Assembly (NCBI RefSeq): GCF_001687565.2
Contig: NZ_CP016534.2
Coordinates: 3,701,546 to 3,765,545 of the forward strand
Source of the DNA: Planococcus antarcticus DSM 14505
Lineage (GTDB): Bacteria; Bacillota; Bacilli; Bacillales_A; Planococcaceae
Length of the DNA: 64,000 nucleotides
Reading direction: 5' to 3'
In this document: positions 44,879 through 54,977 of the stretch, piece after piece
How positions within the stretch are numbered: position 1 is the stretch's first letter
Layout of the letters: every line of letters begins with the position of its first letter
Made by a program: the position numbers and the translations under genes
Notes under the pieces: model-generated
Databases searched by the model: none
What the model was told of the DNA's origin: nothing
Seen by the model: the letters and a program-made list of their open reading frames with translations, nothing else

Positions 44879-46851
44879 TCGTTTGCTCCTCCTTCATCAT
44901 CTTCCAAAATTACCGCTTTTAATTGTTCAATGGCTTCTTCTATTGTTACATCCGGCATCTGGGTGGCGGCATTTGTTAAATGGCCGCCGCCACCGAGATT
45001 TTCCATGATGATTTGGACATTCACTTCGCCAAGCGACCGGGCACTGATGCGGATACCGCCTTCTGAGCGCTCTGCTACCACGAAGGACGCATTAACGTCT
45101 TTCATCGTCAGCAGAATATCAGCTGTCTGAGCGATCAATACTGGGCTGTAGACGCGGTCAGACTCACCTCTTGCAATAGCGATGCCCTGACCAACAAATT
45201 CCACTGTCTGTACAATTTTCGCGCGTTCCACGTAGGTTTCCAGATCTTCTTTTAAAATGCGCTGGACGAGCACGGTATCGGCTCCATTTGAACGCAGATA
45301 AGAAGCGGCTTCAAACGTCCGGGCACCTGTCCTCAAGGTAAAGCTTTTGGTATCCACGATGATCCCAGCCAGCATAGCTGTTGCTTCCAGCATAGACAGT
45401 TTTTCGTGCTTCGGCTGATATTCAATAAGTTCGGTTACCAATTCTGCTGTCGAGGAAGCATAAGGCTCCATATAGACTAGCATCGTATTGGTAATGAACT
45501 CCTCGCCTCTCCGGTGATGGTCAATCAAAACAACCCGTTCCATCCGCTGTAGCACCCGTTCATCGATAACCATTGAAGGCTTGTGTGTATCCACGACAAC
45601 GAGCAGGGAATGCTCGGTCATATCCGCCAACGCTTCCTCAGGCGTGATAAACTGATCGAACAGATCAGGTTCTCCTTCGATTGCTTCCATTAGTCTCATG
45701 ACACTGCGGTCATATTCGTCAAAATCAATGATGATTCGACCTTTGACTTTATTCATGGCAGCCATTTTGGCAACACCGACTGCGGCGCCGATCGAATCCA
45801 TATCCGGCATTTTATGGCCCATGATAAACACTTGATCACTTTCCTGAATCAAGTCACGCAGCGCATGCGAAATAACCCGTGCCCTGACCCGTGTCCGTTT
45901 TTCAACCGGGTTGGTCTTACCGCCGTAAAACTTCACTTTTCCGCTCGGATGCTTAATCGCAACCTGGTCTCCGCCACGGCCGAGAACTAAATCGAGACCC
46001 GACTGAGCCAGACCGCCAAGTTCAACTAAGGATGGAGAACCTGCGCCTACCCCGATGCTCAAGGTCAATGCCAAATTGTCTTTGGCGGTAACTTCACGGA
46101 TATCATCCAAAATAGCGAATTTCGACTGCTCCAGTTCTTTTAAGATCGATTCGTTGAAGACAGCCATAAAGCGATCAGACGAAATGCGCTTCACAAAAAT
46201 CCCTTGATTTTCGCCCCATTGGTTGACGAGCGATGTGACCAAACTATTCAGGTTGCTGCGTGTTTGATCATCCATCCCCTGTGCAAGCTCATCGTAATTG
46301 TCAATGAATAGAATACCAATTACGGTACGATCTGCATGATAAAGTGTTTCAATTTCAACTTGTTCAGTAATATCAAAGAGGTAAAACAAACGGTCGTCCG
46401 CTTTGTAATACACGCGATATTTACGCCCTCCCAACGTGATGGTTGTATCTTTCGACCCCTCGGATTTCACCAACGCGTAGAAGTCATCAGACAGTGTATA
46501 GAGGGACTCACCAATTAGCGTATCGTACTTGAGTGTCGATGTCATATAGGGATTTGCCCATTCAATATTGTGTTTTTCATTGACCAATAAAATCCCGATT
46601 GGCATCTCAAGCAATGCTTCTTCTCCGACTTTTTTCATCCGGTAAGACAAGGTTTCAATATGTTTTTCAGTAGCTTCATAGACTCTTTTTTCTGTCACCC
46701 ACGCCATTGCAAAAGCGAGCGTAAAAAGCAACGTAAAGATACCAGCTGCCCATTCCGACCAAAGTGAAATCAGAATCGCTGCGGCCATACCAAGAGCCAG
46801 CAGCGCTATAAGCGGATATCGAAGTTTTCTTTTTCTGAAAAAAGCCGACAT
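44875..46851 (-). CDS. gdpP: c-di-AMP phosphodiesterase GdpP
   Basis: 658 residues. Two N-terminal membrane segments (about 12-50), a PAS-like domain, a degenerate GGDEF domain (about 175-305), then a DHH/DHHA1 phosphodiesterase with [29 protein letters not shown] and [12 protein letters not shown]. It degrades the second messenger c-di-AMP and so affects osmotic balance, wall stress and beta-lactam tolerance. In an operon with yybS and rplI. Confidence 0.97.
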   Translation of the reverse strand: MSAFFRKRKLRYPLIALLALGMAAAILISLWSEWAAGIFTLLFTLAFAMAWVTEKRVYEATEKHIETLSYRMKKVGEEALLEMPIGILLVNEKHNIEWANPYMTSTLKYDTLIGESLYTLSDDFYALVKSEGSKDTTITLGGRKYRVYYKADDRLFYLFDITEQVEIETLYHADRTVIGILFIDNYDELAQGMDDQTRSNLNSLVTSLVNQWGENQGIFVKRISSDRFMAVFNESILKELEQSKFAILDDIREVTAKDNLALTLSIGVGAGSPSLVELGGLAQSGLDLVLGRGGDQVAIKHPSGKVKFYGGKTNPVEKRTRVRARVISHALRDLIQESDQVFIMGHKMPDMDSIGAAVGVAKMAAMNKVKGRIIIDFDEYDRSVMRLMEAIEGEPDLFDQFITPEEALADMTEHSLLVVVDTHKPSMVIDERVLQRMERVVLIDHHRRGEEFITNTMLVYMEPYASSTAELVTELIEYQPKHEKLSMLEATAMLAGIIVDTKSFTLRTGARTFEAASYLRSNGADTVLVQRILKEDLETYVERAKIVQTVEFVGQGIAIARGESDRVYSPVLIAQTADILLTMKDVNASFVVAERSEGGIRISARSLGEVNVQIIMENLGGGGHLTNAATQMPDVTIEEAIEQLKAVILEDDEGGANE

Positions 46852-46865
46852 TATTCTTCAGCTCC

Positions 46866-47825
46866 TTATTTTCCTTTAAAATCGTGTGCCCGCTTGACCC
46901 AACCTCGGATATCAAATCCAAGATCTACGATTCCGATAATACTCGTAAACGACTGCAATGGCAATGCCAGCAAAGTTACCAGCACTGTCACCCACTTCGG
47001 CCAGCCTTCCTGGTGGATGTAGAAGTGATAAAAAGAAATACCCTGCAGGAATAGCAAGAATTGAAGCAGCACAGTTGCATTGATGAAAATCATGTACGCC
47101 ATTGTTCCTTGTTCGAAATCCGACAACAGTGAAACAAGCAACACGATTAAATAATACCATAAAACAGATTTTGGCAATTTCATGTTCCGGAAAGGCGGAA
47201 ACTTAGGAGCCGCAATTCCAAGACGCTTTAAAATTGGCAGCAAGATCAGCAACAGCACCCATACCAATATGAAGACACTTAATACCATTAATACCGGCAG
47301 CAAGGTATCAAACATAAACTGAAACTGCACAACAAATTCATTGTAATCTTCCATAGAAGATTCCGGAGCATCCATACTTTCCATCAAAGAACCTGTTTGC
47401 TCGAAGAACTGCTCAAATGTTGCTTTAAACTCTTCCAATACATTCATGCCAAAAAGCGCAATGGAAGCCACGTATTGGACCATCAAGGCCACCAGCAGAA
47501 CAATACTGGCACCCATGAACATGAATAATTTGCTTTTCTTATAATAAATCGAAATACCAATTGCCAAGCCAAACGGTATAAAGGTCAACCCAAGTGGTAA
47601 TGACAAAAGGCCGCCGATAATAAACGACAGCACCAGACAGACTGCTGCAAAAAGCGCAGAGGCTTTCCATGGGTACTTTGCGCTGTACCAGGCGACCGGT
47701 AATGCTAGAATCAAAGTGCTTACTATACTCAACACAGGCACGTATACCGAGATTGCCAGCAGGACGGTAAACACTGCCGCCATCATTGCCCCGTTTGTAA
47801 GTTGACGCGTTTGTTGATTTTGCAT
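46866..47825 (-). CDS. yybS: DUF2232 membrane protein YybS
   Basis: 319 residues from ATG 47825; the frame opens at 47948 but that part contains the promoter. About eight hydrophobic segments; DUF2232 family (YybS). Start MQNQQTRQLTNGAMMAAVFT. Function unknown; conserved upstream of gdpP in Firmicutes. Confidence 0.85.
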   Translation of the reverse strand: MQNQQTRQLTNGAMMAAVFTVLLAISVYVPVLSIVSTLILALPVAWYSAKYPWKASALFAAVCLVLSFIIGGLLSLPLGLTFIPFGLAIGISIYYKKSKLFMFMGASIVLLVALMVQYVASIALFGMNVLEEFKATFEQFFEQTGSLMESMDAPESSMEDYNEFVVQFQFMFDTLLPVLMVLSVFILVWVLLLILLPILKRLGIAAPKFPPFRNMKLPKSVLWYYLIVLLVSLLSDFEQGTMAYMIFINATVLLQFLLFLQGISFYHFYIHQEGWPKWVTVLVTLLALPLQSFTSIIGIVDLGFDIRGWVKRAHDFKGK

Positions 47826-47868
47826 ATGACTGCTTTTCCCCTTCTTTCGGGTGGATTTCATCCTTATA

Positions 47869-47897
47869 ATTGTACCATGATTCAAGAATCTGAACAA
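47869..47897 (-). promoter_or_regulatory. yybS-gdpP-rplI-dnaB sigma-A promoter
   Basis: -35 TTGTTC (47892-47897) and -10 TACAAT (47869-47874) with a 17-base spacer. It lies inside the upstream extension of the yybS frame, which supports the start at 47825. Confidence 0.7.
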
Positions 47898-48291
47898 AAT
47901 GAGCGGTCCGAGGGAAGCGTAACCGGGCTGAAGCATAAAACGGTGCAAAGAACATGTTAAGATTTTTTTAAGCTACATTTTCCTGAGTTTGAATATTCCA
48001 CAAATCAACTCCGCTTTCGGGCTCACAAGATTCGGGTCATGCGGCTGGCCTCGAACTAACTGTCGCTTCTTCGCTGCACTGCTCCTTTGGAAGTCTTCAT
48101 CAGATTTGCTTCATCTCCTACTGAATAGAAAATTTCTTTTTCATATATTAACAGCTGTAGCACCCTTAGAAGAAAGAGCGGAAAACCAACTGCCTGCATC
48201 ACTGCACAAGATTCGTCGCAAGGAGATCCGCGCACTCGTCCATCTGGAGCGAGTTCTTCCCCTTTACCCCACTGTCCTTGTTTCAACGCAT

Positions 48292-48318
48292 AAAAAAAAG
48301 ACCGGTTTCCCGGTCTTT
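48292..48318 (-). terminator. rpsF-ssb-rpsR terminator
   Basis: Perfect stem AAAGACCGG/CCGGTCTTT with loop GAAA and an eight-base T-run on the minus strand. Confidence 0.92.
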
Positions 48319-48378
48319 ATGAAATCTTTGTCCAGACTCCAGCGCCCAGATTCAACGGGCGCTTTCGCTTTTCTTTAA

Positions 48379-48615
48379 TTATCTTTCTTCCGCAACAAAC
48401 GGTAGAAGTGCCATGATACGAGAGCGTTTGATAGCGATTGTCAACTTACGTTGCCATTTAGCGCTAGTGCCTGTAACACGACGTGGCAAGATTTTTCCTC
48501 TTTCAGAAATAAATTTCTTCAACAGGTCAGTATCTTTATAGTCAATGTGCGTGATGTTGTTGGAAGTGAAGTAACAAACCTTTTTCCGTTTTTTTCCTCC
48601 GCGACGTGGTGCCAT
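48379..48615 (-). CDS. rpsR: 30S ribosomal protein S18
   Basis: 78 residues, with the typical C-terminus [23 protein letters not shown]. Pairs with S6 on the small subunit. Third gene of the rpsF-ssb-rpsR operon. Confidence 0.97.
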   Translation of the reverse strand: MAPRRGGKKRKKVCYFTSNNITHIDYKDTDLLKKFISERGKILPRRVTGTSAKWQRKLTIAIKRSRIMALLPFVAEER

Positions 48616-48664
48616 ATCGAATTACCTCCTTTACTTAATAGTTGGTCGTCAGTTTCAGTCCATT

Positions 48665-49138
48665 TTAGAACGGTAAATCGTCATCCGATACTTCGATCGG
48701 ACCGCTGCCACTCGAGAATGGATCTTCGTCTACACGAGTATGGTTTTGCTGACTTGGGCTCGGTGATTGGTTCTGTTGATTGGAAGGCTGCTGTCCTTGT
48801 GAACGGTCCGTATTGGCGCTTTTCGGTTCAAGGAATTGAACACTATCTGCCACTACTTCTGTCGTATAAACGCGTTTCCCGTCTTGTCCCTCGTAGCTAC
48901 CTGTCTGGATTCGGCCTTCAACGCCAGCCAAACTTCCTTTTTTCAGGAAATTCGCTGTGTTTTCAGCTTGTTTGCGCCAAACGGTACAATTAATGAAATC
49001 AGTTTCGCGTTCACCTTGAGCGTTCGAGAATGTCCGGTTTACAGCAAGTGTAAAGCGAGCAACTGCAGCGCCGCTTGGTGTGTAACGAAGATCTGGATCT
49101 TTTGTCAGTCTTCCGACTAAAACAACTCGGTTAATCAT
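48665..49138 (-). CDS. ssb: Single-stranded DNA-binding protein
   Basis: 157 residues. OB fold (about 1-105, start [23 protein letters not shown]), a Q/N/S-rich linker, and the acidic tail DDDLPF that binds partner proteins. In the classical rpsF-ssb-rpsR operon. Confidence 0.97.
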   Translation of the reverse strand: MINRVVLVGRLTKDPDLRYTPSGAAVARFTLAVNRTFSNAQGERETDFINCTVWRKQAENTANFLKKGSLAGVEGRIQTGSYEGQDGKRVYTTEVVADSVQFLEPKSANTDRSQGQQPSNQQNQSPSPSQQNHTRVDEDPFSSGSGPIEVSDDDLPF

Positions 49139-49189
49139 CAGAATTCAACCTCCTTCAAGTCAAAAAAAAATTCAGTGCCATGATCCTGT

Positions 49190-49477
49190 TTACGCGTCTT
49201 TGCGTACAGCGATATGACGAATAATGTCTTCGTTAATGTTCGCAAGACGTGTGTATTCGTTGATAGCTTCAGAACCAGCGTTTAATTTTACGATTTGGTA
49301 GAAACCTTCACGTAAATCGTTGATTTCATAAGCTAAACGACGTTTACCCCACTCTTTCGACTCGATGATTTCAGCACCGTTCGAAGTAAGCATGTCGTTA
49401 AAACGCTCAACTAGAGCTTTTTTCGCTTCCTCTTCAATTGCAGGCTGAATGATATACATTAATTCATATTCTCTCAT
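49190..49477 (-). CDS. rpsF: 30S ribosomal protein S6
   Basis: 95 residues, start [35 protein letters not shown]. First gene of the operon. ATG is preceded by GGAGGTGAC. Confidence 0.97.
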   Translation of the reverse strand: MREYELMYIIQPAIEEEAKKALVERFNDMLTSNGAEIIESKEWGKRRLAYEINDLREGFYQIVKLNAGSEAINEYTRLANINEDIIRHIAVRKDA

Positions 49478-49500
49478 CGTGTTGTCACCTCCTCATGGAC

Positions 49501-49532
49501 TTGGGCCCTGCTGTATCCAGCGGGCAAGGAGC
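49501..49532 (-). promoter_or_regulatory. Leader hairpin before rpsF
   Basis: On the minus strand TTGCCCGCTG-GATA-CAGCAGGGC forms a bulged hairpin 20-50 bases before the rpsF ATG. Firmicutes rpsF leaders are known to bind S6:S18 for feedback control; this could be that structure, but the consensus was not checked. Confidence 0.4.
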
Positions 49533-49564
49533 AAGCAATTCATAAATATTACTCACATCATTGT

Positions 49565-49593
49565 ATTGTATCACAACTCACACGGGCTCGCAA
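49565..49593 (-). promoter_or_regulatory. rpsF operon sigma-A promoter
   Basis: -35 TTGCGA (49588-49593) and -10 TACAAT (49565-49570), spacer 17 bases. Confidence 0.78.
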
Positions 49594-49602
49594 GCATGAT
49601 TT

Positions 49603-49632
49603 TTGACATGAAATCATCTATACTTTTATACA
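49603..49632 (+). promoter_or_regulatory. Divergent promoter for the DUF3267 gene
   Basis: -35 TTGACA (49603-49608) and -10 TATACA (49627-49632) with an 18-base spacer, 20 bases before the ATG. Confidence 0.55.
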
Positions 49633-49653
49633 TACACAGAAGGACGTGAAGCT

Positions 49654-50211
49654 ATGACCCCCTCCCATATAATTGAGCTAAAAATGGATGAGATCGCCCC
49701 CAAAGCGCTTTGGTTTAATGCCGTTTTGCTGGTTGTGTTTGCAGCCGCTTACCATTTCTTCAATGAACCATTATCGTTTCGCTTTTCATTGGCGGGCATA
49801 TTATTGTTTCTGCTTGGCTACGTAGTTTTGATTGTTGTGCATGAGCTTTTTCATTTAATTGGTTTTGTGCTGTTTGGAAAAGTTCCTGTTTCTTCATTGA
49901 ATTATGGTGTAAATCTAAAAATGGGTATCGCCTACGCTACTACCAATAGACCTGTTCAAAATCGTGCCATGCGCAAAGCCTTGTTGTTGCCTTTTTGGAC
50001 GACAGCCTTTATCCCTACCGTATCAGGATTTGCTTTAGACAATCAAGTGCTTGTTCTACTGGGTGCGATGCTGACGGCTGGAGCTTTTGGTGACTTTATC
50101 ATGTACCACGAATTACGCAAACAAAAAAACACGGCATGGATCGTTGATGATCCTTCGCTGCCGCGCCTTCATGTTTACGATCATTATCCTGAAAATGGCA
50201 GCGTCGACTAA
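49654..50211 (+). CDS. DUF3267 membrane metalloprotease-like protein
   Basis: 185 residues with about four hydrophobic segments and the motif VHELFHLIGF (HExxH type) in a membrane segment, typical of DUF3267 proteins (site-2-protease-like). Substrate unknown. On the plus strand, divergent from rpsF; this and the next gene interrupt the usual ychF-rpsF neighbourhood. Confidence 0.8.
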   Translation: MTPSHIIELKMDEIAPKALWFNAVLLVVFAAAYHFFNEPLSFRFSLAGILLFLLGYVVLIVVHELFHLIGFVLFGKVPVSSLNYGVNLKMGIAYATTNRPVQNRAMRKALLLPFWTTAFIPTVSGFALDNQVLVLLGAMLTAGAFGDFIMYHELRKQKNTAWIVDDPSLPRLHVYDHYPENGSVD

Positions 50212-50224
50212 TGCGGCGCTTGTT

Positions 50225-50605
50225 CTAGAACACGGGATGGAGAACTTTCCATTTCCCTGTTGAAATCTGTTGTTTCAGCAATTTTTCGTCTTTAGCGATA
50301 TAAGCGATCGTTTCAAAAGAATGATTGCTCGCTTTTGCTTCGATTGTCACTTTATCGTATAAATCTGTTTTGGGATCTCCTGAATAATCCTCAAGGTAAT
50401 CCAACGCGGGCCATAGAACGTCTGGGATGTCATAGATCTCCCCTTCAATTTGATCCGTACCTGACAATACCATTGCCGGATAGCCCATTCCTGTATCATA
50501 CAAAGTTCCTTTTCCCATTGCTTGTTCTTCCACCAATTCAGCTTCTTCTAAATAGCAATGATACTTCCCGCCCTGCTTCAACGTTCCGTATGCAAATAAC
50601 AACAT
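50225..50605 (-). CDS. Gamma-glutamylcyclotransferase-family protein (YtfP-like)
   Basis: 126 residues. Starts MLLFAYGTLKQGGKYH (the YGTL substrate loop) and has IEGEIYDIP and LDYLEDY (catalytic E). AIG2/GGCT-like fold; probably opens or forms 5-oxoproline-type products from gamma-glutamylamines. ATG 50605 after GGAGGAA. Convergent with the DUF3267 gene, 13 bases away. Confidence 0.82.
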   Translation of the reverse strand: MLLFAYGTLKQGGKYHCYLEEAELVEEQAMGKGTLYDTGMGYPAMVLSGTDQIEGEIYDIPDVLWPALDYLEDYSGDPKTDLYDKVTIEAKASNHSFETIAYIAKDEKLLKQQISTGKWKVLHPVF

Positions 50606-50625
50606 CTTCTATTCCTCCATGCAAA

Positions 50626-50651
50626 AACCGGATGCGACAAGGCACCCGGTT
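50626..50651. terminator. Bidirectional terminator-like hairpin
   Basis: Arms AACCGGATGC and GCACCCGGTT with T-runs on both outer sides, between ychF (plus repeats) and the GGCT gene. It probably ends ychF transcription. Confidence 0.7.
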
Positions 50652-50689
50652 GCTTTTTTAGTTTTTGTGGTACGTTAAATCGGAGCAGA

Positions 50690-50955
50690 ACGGTCGCCTC
50701 CGCTTTTAGACTTATCCAGCTGCGGCGCCCAACCCCTCGAGGTCGCTTCGCCCTTGCCTGCAATGGCAAAGATCGCCATTACCTGCAAGGTCTCCAGCGC
50801 TTGTCGGGGCTTGATAGGCGCCTCCGCTTTTAGACTCATCCAGCTGCATCGACCTGCTCCTCGGGTCGTAAGCCACTCTGGCTGTGCGGCTGAAAACACG
50901 CCGCTTCACCAGATCGTCTACGCCTGTCGGAGCATAACGGTCGCTTCCGCTTTTA
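50690..50955. repeat. Tandem structured repeat, family 2 (two units)
   Basis: Two units of about 125 bases start with GCCTCCGCTTTTAGACT at about 50696 and 50819, each followed by ATCCAGCTGC. A third partial start (GCTTCCGCTTTTAAACG) lies at about 50942. They include GGTCGCTTCG and CTCGGGTCGTAAG blocks. A further copy is inverted at 61010-61140. Frames through it are repeat artefacts. Confidence 0.75.
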
Positions 50956-52053
50956 AACGTTAAATCTAAATAGCATTACGTCGCCGTCTTTGACGATGTA
51001 TTCTTTGCCTTCTTGACGTACTTTCCCTGCTTCTTTTGCTGCCGCCATTGAGCCGGTTTCAACTAGTTCATCGTAGGCAACCGTTTCAGCGCGGATGAAT
51101 CCGCGTTCGAAGTCAGAGTGAATAACACCGGCACATTGTGGTGCTTTCATGCCTTTTTTAAATGTCCAGGCACGAACTTCTTGAACGCCCGCTGTAAAAT
51201 AAGTTGCTAACCCAAGCAAGTTGTATGAGGCTTTGACCAATTGGTCCAAACCAGATTCTTTGATGCCCAACTCTTCCAGGAACATTTCTTTTTCTTCGTC
51301 TTCTAGTTCAGCCATTTCTTCTTCGATCTTTGCACAAATTACGATAACATCCGCATTGTCTTTAGCAGCGAATTCACGAACCTTTTGAACGTATTCGTTG
51401 TTATCGGCATCTGCGATTTCGTCTTCTGAGACGTTTGCCACGTAAAGCATCGGTTTGAGTGTCAGTAAATTCAAGCCTTTCGCAATGCGCAACTCGTCTT
51501 CTGTGAATTCGATCGAACGCGCTAAATCACCGTTTTCAAAAGCTTCACGTAATTTCATCAGGACAGGTTCTTCTGCAACAGCGTCCTTATCTTTTTGTTT
51601 CACTAATTTCGCTGCGCGTGCAATGCGTTTTTCAATACTTTCCATATCCGCCAATACCAATTCCAAGTTAATGACTTCAATATCAGAAATCGGATCCACT
51701 TTTCCGGTTACGTGGGTAATGTTATCGTCAGCGAAGCAGCGAACCACTTGGCAAATCGCGTCGACTTCACGAATGTGAGACAGGAATTTGTTCCCGAGTC
51801 CTTCGCCTTTACTGGCACCTTCAACAATTCCTGCAATATCGGTAAATTCGAAAGCTGTTGGAACGGTTTTTTTCGGATCCACCAATTCTGTCAATTTATC
51901 AAGACGCTCATCGGGAACTTCAACAATCCCAACGTTCGGATCTATTGTACAGAACGGGTAGTTTGCTGCTTCTGCGCCCGCTTTAGTTATTGCATTGAAT
52001 AATGTGGATTTCCCCACATTTGGTAATCCTACAATCCCTGCAGTTAATGCCAT
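50953..52053 (-). CDS. ychF: Redox-regulated ATPase YchF
   Basis: 366 residues from ATG 52053. Obg-like GTPase/ATPase with G1 [41 protein letters not shown] and a C-terminal TGS domain. It binds ATP rather than GTP and is linked to ribosome and oxidative-stress regulation. Confidence 0.96.
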   Translation of the reverse strand: MALTAGIVGLPNVGKSTLFNAITKAGAEAANYPFCTIDPNVGIVEVPDERLDKLTELVDPKKTVPTAFEFTDIAGIVEGASKGEGLGNKFLSHIREVDAICQVVRCFADDNITHVTGKVDPISDIEVINLELVLADMESIEKRIARAAKLVKQKDKDAVAEEPVLMKLREAFENGDLARSIEFTEDELRIAKGLNLLTLKPMLYVANVSEDEIADADNNEYVQKVREFAAKDNADVIVICAKIEEEMAELEDEEKEMFLEELGIKESGLDQLVKASYNLLGLATYFTAGVQEVRAWTFKKGMKAPQCAGVIHSDFERGFIRAETVAYDELVETGSMAAAKEAGKVRQEGKEYIVKDGDVMLFRFNV

Positions 52054-52141
52054 AGGATGCACAACCTTTCCTCTATATCAAACGAATTATTTTTTACACA
52101 ACCATTTCATTATAAGAACGAAATCTAAAATTGTCCATTTT

Positions 52142-52342
52142 TCATTCTGCTTCGGCTTTAATTAAAACCTTTTTCATCTTTTTATTGAATTCCATACGTG
52201 GCAGCATCACGCTATGCTGACAACCCTCACATTTAATCCGGACGTCAGCCCCCATGCGAATAATCTTCCAGGCATTGGCTCCACACGGATGGCCTTTCTT
52301 CATTTCAACTACATCGTTCAGCCCAAACTCCTTCATTTCCAT
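52142..52342 (-). CDS. DUF951 protein (YyzM-like)
   Basis: 66 residues with the DUF951 pattern: DVVEMKKGHPCGANAW and RIKCEGCQ (two cysteine pairs). Conserved small zinc-ribbon-like protein next to ychF; role unknown. 17 bases after the mscS-like gene. Confidence 0.88.
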   Translation of the reverse strand: MEMKEFGLNDVVEMKKGHPCGANAWKIIRMGADVRIKCEGCQHSVMLPRMEFNKKMKKVLIKAEAE

Positions 52343-52359
52343 GAGTTCGCCTCCTCCTA

Positions 52360-53250
52360 TTAAGTTTTAGCATTTTTTGCTGTAGCCATTTCTTCCGGAG
52401 AACGCTGCATCATCACCATGCGCGGGTAAGGAATTTCAACTCCCCGTTGGTCTAGAAAATCCTTCAAATCACGACGCATCTCTCTGGCTATCGCAAAATG
52501 CTGCATTGGCAAAGTTTCTGCTGTTATCCGCATAACGATTTCAGTCGTTGTCAAGTTTTGAACACCCAGCAATTCTGCAGGCTTGATGATTTGTTCATAT
52601 CGATCCTGTAAACTATCCAGAAATTCCATGATTAAGCTCTCCACGCGCGTGATATCCGATTCATAGGAAATATTGACGTCTACCACCGCAATGGAATTAT
52701 GGATTGAGAAGTTTACGACATCGGTTATCGTGCCATTTGGGAAAATAAACAATTCTCCAGTCCAGGCTTTTACTTTTGTCGTACGTAGGCCAATTTCTTC
52801 CACCGTGCCTTCTGCAGCTCCAATCCGGACGTAGTCCCCTACCGAAAACTGATCTTCAAAAATAATAAAGAACCCGGTAATGACATCCCGCACTAAATTC
52901 TGAGCACCAAAACCGATGGCTAGCCCCAGAACCCCTGCCCCGGCTATCAACCCGGTAATATCAATCGTAAACGTTGACAGGATCGAAACACCTGCGATGA
53001 AATAAACGACATAAGCCACTACATTCGACAATAGTTTCGATAATGTTTGCTGGCGCCGCTCGTTATAAAGCAAGGGGCCTTTAATCCGGACCGAAAAAGT
53101 TTTGCGGATCAGCACACGCAGCACCTTCACCGCGACGACTGCAGCTATTGTAATCAATATTACTTTCAGAAAAATAACAGCTAAGTCTATCCACATTGCT
53201 TCATTTGAAATTACATCTAAAATTCGCTGTGTTATTTTTTCAACATTCAC
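52360..53250 (-). CDS. mscS: Mechanosensitive ion channel (MscS family)
   Basis: 296 residues from GTG 53250 after GGAAGGTGA. Three membrane segments (the third glycine/alanine-rich, GAGVLGLAIGFGAQNLVRD) and the MscS beta domain (VGDYVRIGAAEGTVEEIGLRTT). Releases solutes on osmotic downshock. Same order (DUF554-mscS-DUF951-ychF) as in staphylococci. Confidence 0.93.
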   Translation of the reverse strand: MNVEKITQRILDVISNEAMWIDLAVIFLKVILITIAAVVAVKVLRVLIRKTFSVRIKGPLLYNERRQQTLSKLLSNVVAYVVYFIAGVSILSTFTIDITGLIAGAGVLGLAIGFGAQNLVRDVITGFFIIFEDQFSVGDYVRIGAAEGTVEEIGLRTTKVKAWTGELFIFPNGTITDVVNFSIHNSIAVVDVNISYESDITRVESLIMEFLDSLQDRYEQIIKPAELLGVQNLTTTEIVMRITAETLPMQHFAIAREMRRDLKDFLDQRGVEIPYPRMVMMQRSPEEMATAKNAKT

Positions 53251-53268
53251 TCTTTCACCTTCCTGCAC

Positions 53269-53982
53269 TTACATTAAATTGAATTTATAGATAATCGTAA
53301 CCACTATTCCGACAACCAATATACCCGGCAACAAGTTCGCCACTCTAATTTTCGTTACGCCCATCATATTCAACCCAATTGCAGCAATCATGACACCGCC
53401 GGTTGCACTCATTTCCATGATGAACATATCTAACGCAGCATCAGGGATGGCCAGGCTGATTTGAGTTGCAAACAAGGCAATCAACCCCTGATAAACGAAT
53501 ACTGGAATCGCAGCAAGCAGGACCCCGAATCCAAGTGTGGAAGCTAAGACGATGGACGTAAATCCATCAATAATCCCTTTAGAGATCAAGACACCATGTT
53601 CATTGCTCAATCCGCTCTCCATGGCACCAATAATCCCCATCGCGCCAATCACAAAGATTAAAGTAGCTGTAACAAACCCTTGGGCAATGCTGCCTTTGCT
53701 TTCTTTTGCTCCAAGCATGCGCTCAATCCAATGACCAAACGCATTCAATTTTCCATCTATATTTGACCATTCACCTAAGACCGTTCCCAGTACTAAGCTG
53801 ATAATGACAATAACAAAGTTTTGGCTTTCAAATCCCATTTGCAAGCCAAGAACAACCACTGCCAGTCCAATTACATACATGACCGTCTCTTTCATCTTTT
53901 CAGGAATATTGCGGAGTGCTCTTCCAATAATGGTTCCCACAATAATTAAAATCGCATTTATCAACGTCCCAAAGAGAACCAC
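53269..53982 (-). CDS. DUF554 membrane protein (YdfK/YqgA-like)
   Basis: 237 residues with six to seven hydrophobic segments; starts MVLFGTLINAILIIVGTIIGR, with GLSNEHGVLISKGIIDGF. Putative transporter-like membrane protein of unknown substrate. Confidence 0.88.
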   Translation of the reverse strand: MVLFGTLINAILIIVGTIIGRALRNIPEKMKETVMYVIGLAVVVLGLQMGFESQNFVIVIISLVLGTVLGEWSNIDGKLNAFGHWIERMLGAKESKGSIAQGFVTATLIFVIGAMGIIGAMESGLSNEHGVLISKGIIDGFTSIVLASTLGFGVLLAAIPVFVYQGLIALFATQISLAIPDAALDMFIMEMSATGGVMIAAIGLNMMGVTKIRVANLLPGILVVGIVVTIIYKFNLM

Positions 53983-54111
53983 TGCATTCCTCCTCCTTAT
54001 AAGCCTCTATTTCCTGATTGGTTCTCTTCTCCTTCTTTTCAAGGGAAGTATTCCATTTCCACTAAAACGCTGTGCATTGACTCACATATATTTCATTTAT
54101 CAAAAACAGAA

Positions 54112-54137
54112 CCTATTTTCCCTTTCCGGAAAATAGG
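54112..54137 (-). terminator. spo0J terminator-like hairpin
   Basis: Perfect arms CCTATTTTCC and GGAAAATAGG, loop of six bases, just after the spo0J stop; a T-run follows after six bases on the minus strand. Confidence 0.6.
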
Positions 54138-54143
54138 CATATG

Positions 54144-54977
54144 TCAGCTTAACAATTCTAAAATCCGTTCCAAATCATCTTCTGAGAAAAACTCAATCTC
54201 TATCTTGCCTTTGTTCTTGTTTTTCTTAATTTGAACATTTGTGCCGAAGCGATCTCTAAGTTCAGATTGTTTTTCTTCTATAAAAATATCTTTCTTTTTC
54301 TCGATTGTTTCACGTGGAACATCTTCATTCAAGCGCTGCACCAAATTCTCCAGTTGACGAACATTTAAGTTTTCTTTGACCACTTTTTCAGCTGTCTCCG
54401 GAATCATTTTTTTGCTTCTTAGCCCTAGCAATGTACGGCCATGGCCCATCGACAGTTCCTTTTCCGAGATAAGTTTGCGAACATTTTGCGGCAAGGTCAA
54501 AAGACGTACATGGTTGGCGATATGTGGCCGGCTTTTCCCTAAGCGAAAAGCAAGCTGTTCTTGAGTCAAATTCAGCGCTTCCATCAGTTTCTGATAAGCT
54601 TCTGCTTCTTCAATCGGCGTCAAATCTTCCCGTTGAAGGTTTTCCAATATAGCAAGTTCCATCATCTGCTGATCTGTCAACTCTTTGATAATCGCTGGAA
54701 TTTCTTTTAGTTTAATTAATTTAGCTGCACGGAAACGGCGTTCTCCTACGACTAGTTCGAATTTTTCACCAGCTTTTCTAACGATAATCGGTTGCAGAAT
54801 CCCATGTTCTTTTATGGACTCAGCCAATTCCTCTAGAGCAGCTTGATCGAATATTTTCCGTGGTTGATAAGGATTCGTACGAATTTCACCGACATTGATT
54901 TGGTTCACTTTATCCGCTTCATTGACTGTTTCGCCTGGAAACAATGCATTAATGCCTTTTCCTAATCCTTTAGCCAT
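54144..54977 (-). CDS. spo0J: Chromosome-partitioning protein ParB (Spo0J)
   Basis: 277 residues. ParB CTPase domain (TNPYQPRK, GERRFRAAK), a helix-turn-helix (QEQLAFRLGKSRPHIANHVR) and a C-terminal dimerisation part. It loads at parS, slides and recruits SMC. Coupled to soj by an 8-base overlap. It carries a perfect parS site. Confidence 0.96.
   Translation of the reverse strand: MAKGLGKGINALFPGETVNEADKVNQINVGEIRTNPYQPRKIFDQAALEELAESIKEHGILQPIIVRKAGEKFELVVGERRFRAAKLIKLKEIPAIIKELTDQQMMELAILENLQREDLTPIEEAEAYQKLMEALNLTQEQLAFRLGKSRPHIANHVRLLTLPQNVRKLISEKELSMGHGRTLLGLRSKKMIPETAEKVVKENLNVRQLENLVQRLNEDVPRETIEKKKDIFIEEKQSELRDRFGTNVQIKKNKNKGKIEIEFFSEDDLERILELLS
54306..54321. promoter_or_regulatory. 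parS site in spo0J
   Basis: TGTTTCACGTGGAACA; its reverse complement TGTTCCACGTGAAACA is an exact match to the consensus TGTTNCACGTGAAACA. Confidence 0.93.

Larger units (their letters stand above)
47826..48378. other. Intergenic region between rpsR and yybS
   Basis: Gene-free. It holds the yybS promoter (47869-47897), GC-rich repeat-like patches (48000-48060 and 48180-48260), the rpsR terminator (48292-48318) and a second hairpin AGCGCCC/GGGCGCT at 48336-48362. Confidence 0.55.

Noticed and set aside
47989..48378. Plus-strand ORF and minus-strand ORF between rpsR and yybS
   Set aside because: They cross the rpsR terminator and GC-rich repeat patches and have no ribosome-binding site.
50578..50909. 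Several arginine-rich minus-strand ORFs
   Set aside because: They run through the family 2 repeats in different frames; composition follows the repeat, not a protein.
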